From JABMQB01 sp964575025 (lineage in GTDB: Bacteria; Bacteroidota; Bacteroidia; Bacteroidales; Prolixibacteraceae): a DNA stretch of 64,000 nt. Location: NCBI GenBank assembly GCA_964575025.1, contig CAZNPV010000014.1, positions 1 through 64,000 of the forward strand, given 5' to 3'. The position numbers and the translations under genes were made by a program. Positions 17,259 to 25,659 of the stretch are shown one piece after another. Position 1 is the first letter of the stretch, and each line of letters starts with the position of its first letter. Below the pieces are notes generated by a model that saw only the letters and a program-made list of their open reading frames with translations, had not been told where the DNA came from and searched no databases.

Positions 17259-17822
17259 TTATTCTCCCACAACCACTTTCGCGAAACGAATAACCTTGCC
17301 ATTCAATGTATACCCTTTTTGAATAACATCCACGTTTTTTCCTTTTAGCTCTTCCGACTCAGCCGGTATTTTGGTTACTGCCTCATGGTAATCACAATCA
17401 AATTCCTGATGCATGGCATCGATCTCCTGTACATTGTTTTGCTTCAGGAATTCCTTGAATTTGTTAACAATAAGGAGTATCCCTTTTTTTGCAGGATATT
17501 CATCTTCCAGCTCTTTCATTGATTCCATAGCCCGGTCCATATCGTCAAGAACCGGAAGAATACTGGTCAGAACGTTTTCACCTCCGAAACGTATCAGCTC
17601 GGCCTTTTCTTTAAGCGTTCTTTTGCGGTAATTATCAAACTCAGCCTGAAGCCTCAGGTGTTTGTCAGCAATGGATTCCAGTTCGTTTTCCAGTTTTTCG
17701 ATTTTTTCATCCCTTTTATCTTTTTTGGCTTGCGGCCGGGATCTCTTATTCTCTTTTTTTTGATTTGCTGTGGCAGATTCGTTCTTTTTTTGTTCTGTCG
17801 GTTTATTTTTTTTCTCTGTCAT
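17259..17822 (-). CDS. grpE: Nucleotide exchange factor GrpE
   Basis: GrpE releases ADP from DnaK. The 187-aa protein starts with a very charged, Lys/Glu/Gln-rich tail (about 1-40), then a long coiled-coil helix with LRLQAEFDNYRKRTLKEKAE, and ends in the beta-domain with the GrpE signature around GYTLNGKVIRFAKVVVG. It is the first gene of the grpE-dnaJ pair. A TATATTTG element lies 52 nt upstream and an inverted repeat is just behind it. Confidence 0.95.
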   Translation of the reverse strand: MTEKKNKPTEQKKNESATANQKKENKRSRPQAKKDKRDEKIEKLENELESIADKHLRLQAEFDNYRKRTLKEKAELIRFGGENVLTSILPVLDDMDRAMESMKELEDEYPAKKGILLIVNKFKEFLKQNNVQEIDAMHQEFDCDYHEAVTKIPAESEELKGKNVDVIQKGYTLNGKVIRFAKVVVGE

Positions 17823-17873
17823 ATTTTTTTTCGCTTAACATTATGGGAAGGGCAGATCAAAAATTCTGCCATG

Positions 17874-17881
17874 CAAATATA
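17874..17881 (-). promoter_or_regulatory. Candidate -7 element for grpE-dnaJ
   Basis: TATATTTG on the minus strand matches TAnnTTTG exactly and lies 52 nt before the grpE ATG. No convincing TTG element at the usual -33 distance is present; that spot is occupied by the adjoining inverted repeat. No CIRCE element (TTAGCACTC-N9-GAGTGCTAA) is present. Confidence 0.4.
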
Positions 17882-17888
17882 AAAAGAC

Positions 17889-17923
17889 AAATTGACACCT
17901 TCGTGTAATCATGATGTCAATTT
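17889..17923 (-). terminator. Inverted repeat between the thioredoxin-like gene and grpE
   Basis: AAATTGACA and TGTCAATTT form a perfect 9-bp inverted repeat with a 17-nt spacer, extendable to 11 bp with one G-U pair. On the minus strand it is followed by GTCTTTTT. It therefore looks like an intrinsic terminator for the upstream thioredoxin-like gene, whose stop codon is 38 nt earlier. It also abuts the grpE -7 element, so an operator role is an alternative. Confidence 0.5.
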
Positions 17924-17961
17924 ATTTTTCAGGGTGCAGGGAGGCTTTGGTCGGGTGTTAT

Positions 17962-18504
17962 TTATTTTACATGTTGTTTCAAAACCTCTTCCAGTCTTGG
18001 GCCCCTCAGGTTTTTGGCGATAATAATTCCATCCCCGTTAATCAGAAAATTTGCCGGAATGCTGTTAACCCCGTATATTATGGCATATTTCGACTGCCAG
18101 AAATTAAGGTCACTGACATGGTAGGGCCAATCAAGTTTATCCGCCTTAATGGCATTGGTCCATGCCGTTTTCGTACGGTCGAGGGATACACTGAAAACGG
18201 TAAATCCGTCGCCATTCCGGAATTTCATGTTTTTGTATTTGTGGTATGCACTTACCAGGTTCGGGTTTTCCAGGCGGCAGGGTCCACACCAGCCGGCCCA
18301 GAAATCAATCAGCACATATTTTCCCGTCAGATCGGATAATTTGATCTCCTGTCCATCGGGCGATTCTTCGATAATTTCCGGGGCCTTGTTTCCAATATTT
18401 ATCCCTATTTTGTTGTTTTGGGATTGGGCGGATAATTGAATCACTGAAAAGAAGAAGATCATTGCAGCAATTAATCCGGATGGTATTCTTTTTTTTCTGT
18501 TCAT
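17962..18504 (-). CDS. TlpA-like thioredoxin-fold protein, exported
   Basis: A 180-aa protein with a signal peptide (LIAAMIFFFSVIQLSAQ) followed by a TlpA/ResA-type domain. The redox motif is Cys73-Gly-Pro-Cys76 in WAGWCGPCRLENP, the classical CGPC. The conserved cis-Pro region is INSIPANFLI-like (NSIPANFL). It should act as an envelope disulfide reductase or oxidoreductase in the periplasm. It is probably a single-gene transcript with its own candidate -7 element upstream and a hairpin downstream. The target proteins are unknown. Confidence 0.85.
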   Translation of the reverse strand: MNRKKRIPSGLIAAMIFFFSVIQLSAQSQNNKIGINIGNKAPEIIEESPDGQEIKLSDLTGKYVLIDFWAGWCGPCRLENPNLVSAYHKYKNMKFRNGDGFTVFSVSLDRTKTAWTNAIKADKLDWPYHVSDLNFWQSKYAIIYGVNSIPANFLINGDGIIIAKNLRGPRLEEVLKQHVK

Positions 18505-18536
18505 TGTTTTATTTTCTAATGATGTGGAAAAGATTG

Positions 18537-18544
18537 CAAAAGTA
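18537..18544 (-). promoter_or_regulatory. Candidate -7 element of the thioredoxin-like gene
   Basis: TACTTTTG on the minus strand is an exact TAnnTTTG match 32 nt before the start codon. The same octamer occurs in both rpsL promoters in this window. A good -33 TTG was not found. Confidence 0.4.
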
Positions 18545-18617
18545 AAACTTAATAAGGAAAACAGAGAAAATCCATGAAATGTTTACTATGCGTATCGGAT
18601 TTTCGCAGGGGGATCTA

Positions 18618-19922
18618 TTACAGCCTTGTGATGTTTGCGCCCAGGGCATTTAATCGGCCATCGATATTTTCATAGCCCCGGTCAATTTGATCGATGTTAT
18701 GAATGGTGCTGGTTCCCTTAGCCGAGAGGGCTGCAATAAGCAAAGCGATTCCGGCCCTGATATCCGGGGAGGTCATCTGGGTTGCTTTAAGGCTGTGTTT
18801 TCGGTCCAGTCCGATAACGGTTGCCCTGTGCGGATCACAGAGGATGATCTGTGCCCCCATATCGATCAGTTTATCCACAAAAAAGAGACGGCTTTCAAAC
18901 ATTTTCTGATGAATCAGCACACTCCCTTTAGCCTGGGTAGCCACGACCAGGAAAACACTGAGCAAATCCGGAGTGAGCCCCGGCCAGGGGGCATCGGAAA
19001 TGGTCAGAATAGAACCATCGATATAGGTTTCAATTTCATAATGCTCGTTCGGGGGTATATACAGGTTGTCCTTTTTTTGAATTACAGTGATACCCAGTTT
19101 GCGGAATGATTCAGGGATGATCCCCAGATGGTTGAGGCCGACCTGTTGAATGGTAATCTCGGAACCGGTCAAAGCAGCCATGCCAATAAAACTTCCTACT
19201 TCAATCATATCCGGAAGAATCGTATGCTCGCATCCCTTCAGTGAAGAAACCCCTTCGATGGTCAGCAGATTGGACCCAATGCCGGATATCTTAGCTCCCA
19301 TGGAACGGAGCATTTGGCAGAGTTGCTGTATGTAAGGTTCACAGGCAGCATTGTAAAGCGTAGTAACACCCTTTGCCAATACAGCAGCCATTATGAGGTT
19401 GGCTGTTCCGGTTACGGAAGCTTCATTCAGGAGCATATAAGCTCCTTTGAGGCCATCGGTGTGAACGCTGTAACAGTGGTTCCGGGCATCAAATTCAAAC
19501 CGGGCTCCCAGTTTTTCGAAACCAAAAAAATGGATGTCAAGTCTGCGTCTTCCGATTTTATCGCCCCCGGGATGGGGAATGTAGCCGTGTCCAAATCGTG
19601 CCAGCAAAGGACCGATGATCATGATGGATCCACGAAGAGCCGATGCGTGGCTGGAGAACTCGTTGGTACGGAGGTAATCCATTTCGACCGAGGCAGCATT
19701 AAACGTGTAATTTCCCCTGGAATGCCTGTGAATTTTCACCCCCAGACCTTTCAGTATCTCCAGTTGATTTAATACATCCCGGATCTCAGGAAGATTGTGG
19801 ATCGTTACATCTTCGGAAGTGAGCAGGGTAGCACAGATTACCTGTAAAGCTTCGTTTTTTGCACCTTGAGGCTGGAGTTCCCCTTTTAACCTGTGTCCCC
19901 CTTCAATCCTGAATGTTGACAT
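18618..19922 (-). CDS. murA: UDP-N-acetylglucosamine 1-carboxyvinyltransferase with Asp at the fosfomycin-target position
   Basis: This 434-aa cytoplasmic enzyme transfers enolpyruvate from PEP to UDP-GlcNAc, the first committed step of peptidoglycan synthesis. It has the inside-out alpha/beta barrel pair, with GAKNEALQ near residue 20 (catalytic Lys/Asn) and the mobile loop PGGDKIGRR around residue 121. In most MurA proteins that loop reads PGGCxIG, with the Cys that fosfomycin alkylates; here it is Asp121. Enzymes with Asp at this place, for example from mycobacteria, are active and fosfomycin-insensitive. It follows the DUF4290 gene by 18 nt and should be co-transcribed with it. Confidence 0.95.
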   Translation of the reverse strand: MSTFRIEGGHRLKGELQPQGAKNEALQVICATLLTSEDVTIHNLPEIRDVLNQLEILKGLGVKIHRHSRGNYTFNAASVEMDYLRTNEFSSHASALRGSIMIIGPLLARFGHGYIPHPGGDKIGRRRLDIHFFGFEKLGARFEFDARNHCYSVHTDGLKGAYMLLNEASVTGTANLIMAAVLAKGVTTLYNAACEPYIQQLCQMLRSMGAKISGIGSNLLTIEGVSSLKGCEHTILPDMIEVGSFIGMAALTGSEITIQQVGLNHLGIIPESFRKLGITVIQKKDNLYIPPNEHYEIETYIDGSILTISDAPWPGLTPDLLSVFLVVATQAKGSVLIHQKMFESRLFFVDKLIDMGAQIILCDPHRATVIGLDRKHSLKATQMTSPDIRAGIALLIAALSAKGTSTIHNIDQIDRGYENIDGRLNALGANITRL

Positions 19923-19940
19923 AGCCTGCCTGGTTTTGCA

Positions 19941-20552
19941 TTAGTATTTGCTGTTTCCCTTTTTGTAGCTTCGCGGGCTCCCGTTTTTTTTGTTTTTATT
20001 CTTCGCAGTATAATTTTTTGCATCGGTCAGTTCAATGCCTTCCCGTTTGATCCTTCGCCTCGAAAGTTCATAAAGGTCCTTCAGGATCTTTTCATCCGCA
20101 ACTGCATCCTTATTCCATCCGAGATAACTCTTTTTCATGTGATCAGCCAGCAATTTGATTAATACCTCCTTAAGTTCTCCTTCTTCAAATTTTGAAGCTT
20201 CCTCAATCATTTTCTCCATGGTATGCCCATAATGCTTGTAGCGAATATCATGTTGGTTGTAGGGTACAATTTTGGGTTTTCCATGAAGAAGACTAGGGCT
20301 GGGGGGAGTGTACGGGTAGTCAATATCCAGTTTGAAATCGGCCATAATAGCCAGGTGGTCCCAAAGTTTGTGCTTGAAATCAGCAACATCACGAAGATGG
20401 GGATTTAAATTACCCATCACGTCAATTACTGTCTTGGCTGCCCGGTTCCTGGTTTCCCTGTCTTCAATCGTTAAAAGATGATCTACCATGTTTTGAATGT
20501 TCCGTCCATACTCAGGAAGGGGCATTTTTTTACGTTTTGAATTGTAATCCAT
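19941..20552 (-). CDS. DUF4290 family protein
   Basis: A 203-aa soluble protein with no signal peptide. The conserved N-terminal part (LPEYGRNIQNMVDH, then DFKHKLWDHLAIMADF) identifies the DUF4290 family, which is typical of Bacteroidota and has no assigned biochemical role. The C-terminus is very basic and Asn/Lys-rich (from about 180), as if it binds nucleic acid or is unstructured. It starts at MDYNSKRKK; the frame is open 36 codons further up without family similarity. Its position immediately before murA suggests shared expression. Confidence 0.8.
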   Translation of the reverse strand: MDYNSKRKKMPLPEYGRNIQNMVDHLLTIEDRETRNRAAKTVIDVMGNLNPHLRDVADFKHKLWDHLAIMADFKLDIDYPYTPPSPSLLHGKPKIVPYNQHDIRYKHYGHTMEKMIEEASKFEEGELKEVLIKLLADHMKKSYLGWNKDAVADEKILKDLYELSRRRIKREGIELTDAKNYTAKNKNKKNGSPRSYKKGNSKY

Positions 20553-20694
20553 TCTGAATTTCTGAAAAATTAGGGCTTTAAAATATAAAAAAGGTAATAG
20601 GTCAGGTGTTAATGACGATAAAGCCGGTACAAATTTAATGAATTTCAATGATATATCCATAGTACTGGTTAAAGAAATCCATTTTTAATGCTTT

Positions 20695-23016
20695 TCAGGA
20701 AATAATTCTGAGTTTTGCAAATTTCAACAAAAGATGTTTTTGCCCGGCATTCTGAAAGAACACTGTGGCTTTCACATCCGGAGGTGTCCCTTCTGTTTTT
20801 AAGACCTTACCTTTCCCGAACCGTTGATGTTCAACCATTGTGCCCGGCACAATTTTTAAGGGGTCATCGCCTGCAAACCGGTTATTGCTGTCCGTTGTTT
20901 CTTTAAGTTTTACAAGTTTTCTTCCGAAGAATTTCTGTCCGGCAACTGCAGAAAGTTTGGGAGGAGATCCGGATGTCCGGCGGAATGGGGTTCTTTTCGG
21001 AATATCAGGCTGGGTTTCAAAGGTACGTGCAGGATCCTGTTGAACAGGCATATGGATATATTTCTCATTCACCTCAGTCAGAAAACGGCTGGGTTTGCAG
21101 TATTCAAGGCTACCCCAACGGTATCGTTGACGGGCAAAAGAGAGATATGCATTTTCCTGAGCACGTGTGAGCGCAACATAAAAAAGCCGTCTTTCTTCCT
21201 CCAGGCTGTCTTTCCTTTTGTTCTTCTCTGCCTGGTTGGAGGGAAACAGGTTTTCTTCCATTCCAACCACAAAAACATTTTTAAATTCGAGCCCTTTTGC
21301 TGAATGAGCGGTTAACAACGAAACTTTATTTTTGTCTTCCGGCTTTTCGTTATCCATATCGGTTAACAACGAAACCTCTTCCATGTAGTCAGACAGGAAG
21401 TTTTGGCGTCCTTCTTCTTGTCGGGAGACCGAAAACTCCTTGATGGCATTGAGTAGCTCCTGAATGTTTTCATAGCGGCTTAATCCTTCGGGTGATTTAT
21501 CGTTGTAAAGATCTGTATGGATGCCGGTAGTTTTTGCTATGAATGAGGCCAGTGTGAAGGCGTCCGTTTCTCCGGCCTGTTTTCTGAAATTCAGGATCAT
21601 CTCCTTAAACAGAAGTATTTTCCGGATGATTCCCTGGTTCAGTGCTGCCGGATTCTGTTCCGGAATTCCTTTGATAAGGCTCCATACAGAACACTCGTGC
21701 TGAACTGCAGCTTTCTCAAGCCTGGACAGCGTAGTGGTTCCGATCCCACGGGAAGGGTAATTGATGATCCGTTTCAGGGCTTCGTTGTCGTCCGGGTTGA
21801 CCACTATCCTGAAATAACCCAGCAGGTCTTTGATCTCTTTCCGCTGATAGAAAGATAATCCACCGTAAATTTTATAGGGGATATTCCGTTTCCGGAGTGA
21901 TTCTTCAAAAATCCGTGACTGGGCATTGGTACGATACAGAACCGCATAATCTTCATACCTGAAATGGTCACGCAGTTGGGTTTCTGTAATTTCGTTGGCT
22001 ACAAGGAATCCTTCTTCATTGTCTGTTAAAGCCTGTATGATTTTTATCTTGCTTCCCTCCTTTTTCTGAGAAAAGACCTTTTTGGGGATCTGTTGATTGT
22101 TTTTAGATATCACGCTGTTTGCGGCATTCACAATATTTTGCGTAGAACGGTAATTCTGTTCCAGTTTAAAGGTTTTGTGGTCCGGATAATCGTTCCTGAA
22201 ATTGAAGATGTTTTCAATTCGTGCCCCTCTGAAGGAGTATATGCTTTGTGCATCGTCCCCAACAACGGTAATGTTTTTGTGGATTGTTGCCAGCTTTTTA
22301 AGAATTATGTACTGAGCAAAATTGGTATCCTGGTATTCATCCACAAGAATATAATCAAAGGTATTCTGGTATCTTTTCAGAATTTCCGGATGATCTCTGA
22401 AAAGGATGTTCGTTTTAAGCAACAGGTCATCAAAATCCATTGCAGCTGATAGAAAGCACCGTTTGACATATTCCCTGTAGACTTCTGTTATCCGGGGCAT
22501 ATGGATGCTGTTATCAAACGAACGGAACTCTCCGTTTACGGCATACATCTCCGGAGTTATCAGGTTGTTTTTTGCCATGGAAATCCGGCTGGCAACCACC
22601 CCGGGTTTGTAGGTTTTATCATCCAGCTGAAAATCTTTGCCAATTGTTCGGATCAGGTTTTTTGAATCGGCAGCGTCGTAAATCGTAAAATTAGGGGGGT
22701 ATCCGGTGGCTTCCTGTTCCACCCGGAGAATGCGTGCAAAGATAGAGTGAAAGGTTCCCATCCAGAGGGATCGGGCTGTTTTGTTGCCCACAACTGCAGC
22801 GATCCGTTCTTTCATTTCACGGGCTGCCTTGTTTGTGAATGTCAGGGCAAGGATCGTTGAGGGCCGCGCACCCAGTTTTATCAGATGCGCAATCCGGTAA
22901 GTTAATACACGGGTTTTCCCCGAGCCGGCACCAGCAATCACCAGTGTTGGCCCTTCCGTGTTTATGACCGCTTCTTTCTGTGAAGCATTTAATTCTTCCA
23001 AATAATCAAACACCAT
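20695..23016 (-). CDS. UvrD/PcrA-type DNA helicase
   Basis: A 773-aa superfamily 1A 3'-5' helicase used in repair and replication-fork maintenance. Motifs in order are Q-motif LNASQKEAV, Walker A GAGSGKTR, DEYQDTN (Walker B), GDDAQSIYSFRGA (motif III), NYRSTQNI (motif IV), TAHSAKGLEFKNVFVVG (motif V) and EEERRLFYVALTRA (motif VI). The C-terminal MVEHQRFGKGKV resembles the PcrA/UvrD Tudor-like domain that contacts RNA polymerase. Start chosen at MVFDYLEELN; a 14-residue in-frame extension is poor. It is divergently transcribed from the T9SS cargo gene. Confidence 0.94.
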   Translation of the reverse strand: MVFDYLEELNASQKEAVINTEGPTLVIAGAGSGKTRVLTYRIAHLIKLGARPSTILALTFTNKAAREMKERIAAVVGNKTARSLWMGTFHSIFARILRVEQEATGYPPNFTIYDAADSKNLIRTIGKDFQLDDKTYKPGVVASRISMAKNNLITPEMYAVNGEFRSFDNSIHMPRITEVYREYVKRCFLSAAMDFDDLLLKTNILFRDHPEILKRYQNTFDYILVDEYQDTNFAQYIILKKLATIHKNITVVGDDAQSIYSFRGARIENIFNFRNDYPDHKTFKLEQNYRSTQNIVNAANSVISKNNQQIPKKVFSQKKEGSKIKIIQALTDNEEGFLVANEITETQLRDHFRYEDYAVLYRTNAQSRIFEESLRKRNIPYKIYGGLSFYQRKEIKDLLGYFRIVVNPDDNEALKRIINYPSRGIGTTTLSRLEKAAVQHECSVWSLIKGIPEQNPAALNQGIIRKILLFKEMILNFRKQAGETDAFTLASFIAKTTGIHTDLYNDKSPEGLSRYENIQELLNAIKEFSVSRQEEGRQNFLSDYMEEVSLLTDMDNEKPEDKNKVSLLTAHSAKGLEFKNVFVVGMEENLFPSNQAEKNKRKDSLEEERRLFYVALTRAQENAYLSFARQRYRWGSLEYCKPSRFLTEVNEKYIHMPVQQDPARTFETQPDIPKRTPFRRTSGSPPKLSAVAGQKFFGRKLVKLKETTDSNNRFAGDDPLKIVPGTMVEHQRFGKGKVLKTEGTPPDVKATVFFQNAGQKHLLLKFAKLRIIS

Positions 23017-23194
23017 TCTTCTTTTCTGTTCAGGGGTACAAAAATACAAGTTCCCCAATGTAAAACGTAGTTCTTAGCGAAGTTTTATTAACATTGTGAT
23101 CCGGTAACAGGCATGGAACATTTCTTTGACTTTTTCAGCTGATGGGGCAATTTAATAAAAATTATGCGTTAATATTGTATCATAAAAAGCAGAA

Positions 23195-24541
23195 ATGAAG
23201 AAGGTCTATTTACACGCAATTCTTTTTGTTTTTATTCCGGGCCTGCTGATTCCGGGGATCTTGAATGCCCAGATTTCAGCACCGGCTTCTGTGTTTACCG
23301 ATCAAACCAGTTACCCGGTTTTTGAACATACCGACAGCATCTATATTTTTTGTGCGGAAAAAGATTTTGATGCTGCAGAGCTGGTTGCAGAAACCCCTCT
23401 CTCAGGCACAAAATCGTATGATTGGGAACAATACAATCCCGCAACTGCCGGCTTTGAATTTTATTTTTCAGAACAAACCGAAAACAACTTTTCCCGGATT
23501 TCGGATTTACCCGATGGATGTTACCGGGTAACCATTACCAAAGGAGATACTACCGAAATGCATCGCGCCTGGGTTTTTAACGACTGGTTTGAGGCAGATG
23601 CAAAGGTGAAGGAATCGACCTGTGATTATTTTAAACTGCAAAGTTCTTTTAATACGGCAGAACTTGTTTATTATGATCTGGCCGACCATACTGAAATTGA
23701 AATATACAAAAATATTCAGGTTGAATGGAAGGAGAACAACGCCGTTATTGCCCGGGTTAATAATCCGCAGATCTTTGATCCGCCTACCCGGGATACCGAG
23801 TATGCCTTTACCGTTTTCGACCGGTTTGGTTGCAGCGGTGATGCAAATGTTTCCTACATTTCAATCGTTACCCGGGCAGGATTTGAAGTAGAAGCCGATT
23901 TTAATTCAGGGGACTGGCAAGGTGAAGCGCCCATGGAGGTTACCTTCATAAACACCTCGGAAAACGGTACACCGGGTGAGTTTGAGTGGTTCTTTTTCAG
24001 GGATATGGATGCCATTAAAAAGGAATCAGAAACTACTACCCAACCCGTTGACAGTTTTATGTTTATGGCCTATAACGATGAATTGATCTATACGTATGAG
24101 AATACAGGTACCTATATGGTGAAACTGGTTTCAAAAAAGAAGTCACCCTATCATATCCTTGACGACAGTATCTTTGATGGTGTCTGTACAGATACCGTAT
24201 ATATGGAAGATTTTATCGTCACCGACACGTCGTATTTTGATGTCCCCAATGTTTTTACCCCGAATGGAGACGGGACGAACGACAATTTTGTTGTTAAGTT
24301 CTGGTCCATGATGGACGTAAAAATTACCATTGTAAACCGTTGGGGCAAAAAAGTCCATTTTTGGGAAAAAAGCAATGTCAACCGGTTTGAAGGGACCTGG
24401 ATGGAATCGGTATGGGATGGTCGCATTGGAGGTCGCTATGCCAGCCCGGGGGTTTACTATTATGTGGCAGAAGGGAAAGGCCGTGACGGTGAAGAACGGT
24501 GGGCCCATGGATTTTTCCACCTCTTCCGGGGAAAAGAATGA
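23195..24541 (+). CDS. Secreted protein with type B T9SS C-terminal domain
   Basis: A 448-aa protein with a signal peptide (cleavage near ILNAQ). The body has beta-rich segments; residues about 230-330 resemble a PKD-type domain (MEVTFINTSENGTPGEFEW). The last ~95 residues form the gliding-motility-associated CHU_C domain, with VFTPNGDGTNDNF, IVNRWGKKV, WDGRIGGR and SPGVYYYVAEGKG. This is the type B signal of the type IX secretion system, so the protein should cross the outer membrane and be attached or released. No catalytic motif was recognised. It stands alone between a helicase gene and a membrane-protein gene. Confidence 0.88.
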   Translation: MKKVYLHAILFVFIPGLLIPGILNAQISAPASVFTDQTSYPVFEHTDSIYIFCAEKDFDAAELVAETPLSGTKSYDWEQYNPATAGFEFYFSEQTENNFSRISDLPDGCYRVTITKGDTTEMHRAWVFNDWFEADAKVKESTCDYFKLQSSFNTAELVYYDLADHTEIEIYKNIQVEWKENNAVIARVNNPQIFDPPTRDTEYAFTVFDRFGCSGDANVSYISIVTRAGFEVEADFNSGDWQGEAPMEVTFINTSENGTPGEFEWFFFRDMDAIKKESETTTQPVDSFMFMAYNDELIYTYENTGTYMVKLVSKKKSPYHILDDSIFDGVCTDTVYMEDFIVTDTSYFDVPNVFTPNGDGTNDNFVVKFWSMMDVKITIVNRWGKKVHFWEKSNVNRFEGTWMESVWDGRIGGRYASPGVYYYVAEGKGRDGEERWAHGFFHLFRGKE

Positions 24542-24551
24542 CCTTCCATTT

Positions 24552-25499
24552 TTAATCCGTGCCTGGTTCTGCCGTTTCGTTGAGCGTTTCTGAATCCGGG
24601 AAACATCTGAATTCATCCCCGAACTGTTCCAGAAATTCCACACTGAACGCCCTGAATGTATAATGGACCGGCAATAAAACAACAACGTTAATAAAGGGTA
24701 TGATCAGCAGAATAAAACCAATGCAGCAGGTTAAGGCGGCCAGAAAGATTACCCCGATCATTACCCCCAGCCCCAGAACAAAGAAAAAACACCCGTACAG
24801 GATAAAATGTCCGAAATACCGGCCAAATAGCTTTAAAAACCTTCCCCAGGCTTTGGTGGCCGGGATCTTTTGTTTATACATGATCGGGATCACAAAATGG
24901 TCGAGCAGCATGGTGATGAAACCCACTGATAGGATAAAGGCAAGGAACAGAAGGACCAGTTTTGTAATTGCCCAGAATTTGTTCGCCACAAACATATTTC
25001 CTGAATGAATCATTTTGGCCGTTTCAAAACAGTATAGCAAGAACCAGATAAATACTGCCAAAACAATCAATCCGAAGACAAGCCTCCACAGGAACAACGA
25101 GTTCCCTTCCCGCCGGTATTCAAACCAGGGCTTTTTAACTTCGGCTTTGTCGTGCACTACATTATCAAGGAACATAAACTTTCCCCGTGAGCTTAACCAG
25201 ATAAATACAATGCCGATAATAACCAGGAGAACGACTCCGGCCAGGATAAGATTGAAATAAAGGGGGTGGTCAAGCAGCCAGTCCCTGGCAGTTTCCGGGA
25301 AACGGAACAGTTCATCCCAGTTGGGATGCCCGCCGCGATTTGAAGAACTGCCCCCACCATTTCCCCGGCAGTCTGTAAGCGTTGCCAGAAAAGCGGTAAA
25401 TCCTACGACAAACCATTTTTCAAGATTGAAAGGCTGAAAAAGGGCTTTTTTCATTCGCTTGAATCCCTGGGAGAAGGGCTTGCTGTATTGGATATTCAT
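24552..25499 (-). CDS. Multi-pass membrane protein of unknown function
   Basis: A 315-aa protein with about five or six predicted membrane segments (around 30-45, 85-110, 135-160, 180-215 and 230-290) and a Gly/Ser/Asn-rich loop near residues 46-60 (CRGNGGGSSSNRGG). The N-terminus is amphipathic (FSQGFKRMKKALFQPFNLEKW), which recalls bacterial DUF4013/'glycerophosphoryl diester phosphodiesterase membrane'-type proteins, but I cannot assign a family. It is convergent with the T9SS cargo gene, ends 10 nt from it and shares no obvious pathway. Confidence 0.7.
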   Translation of the reverse strand: MNIQYSKPFSQGFKRMKKALFQPFNLEKWFVVGFTAFLATLTDCRGNGGGSSSNRGGHPNWDELFRFPETARDWLLDHPLYFNLILAGVVLLVIIGIVFIWLSSRGKFMFLDNVVHDKAEVKKPWFEYRREGNSLFLWRLVFGLIVLAVFIWFLLYCFETAKMIHSGNMFVANKFWAITKLVLLFLAFILSVGFITMLLDHFVIPIMYKQKIPATKAWGRFLKLFGRYFGHFILYGCFFFVLGLGVMIGVIFLAALTCCIGFILLIIPFINVVVLLPVHYTFRAFSVEFLEQFGDEFRCFPDSETLNETAEPGTD

Positions 25500-25659
25500 A
25501 ATGCATGATTAAAGGATTAGGATATCAAGATACGGAAAATTCCTGTTTTAAGAGCCAAATAGCAAGGTATTTGCTTTTTGTATACGAAAAACAATCCGGA
25601 GGAATCATCCGGTAATTGTATAAACAGTCGGGGGCAAATTTGTTTTGGTAGTTCTGCTG

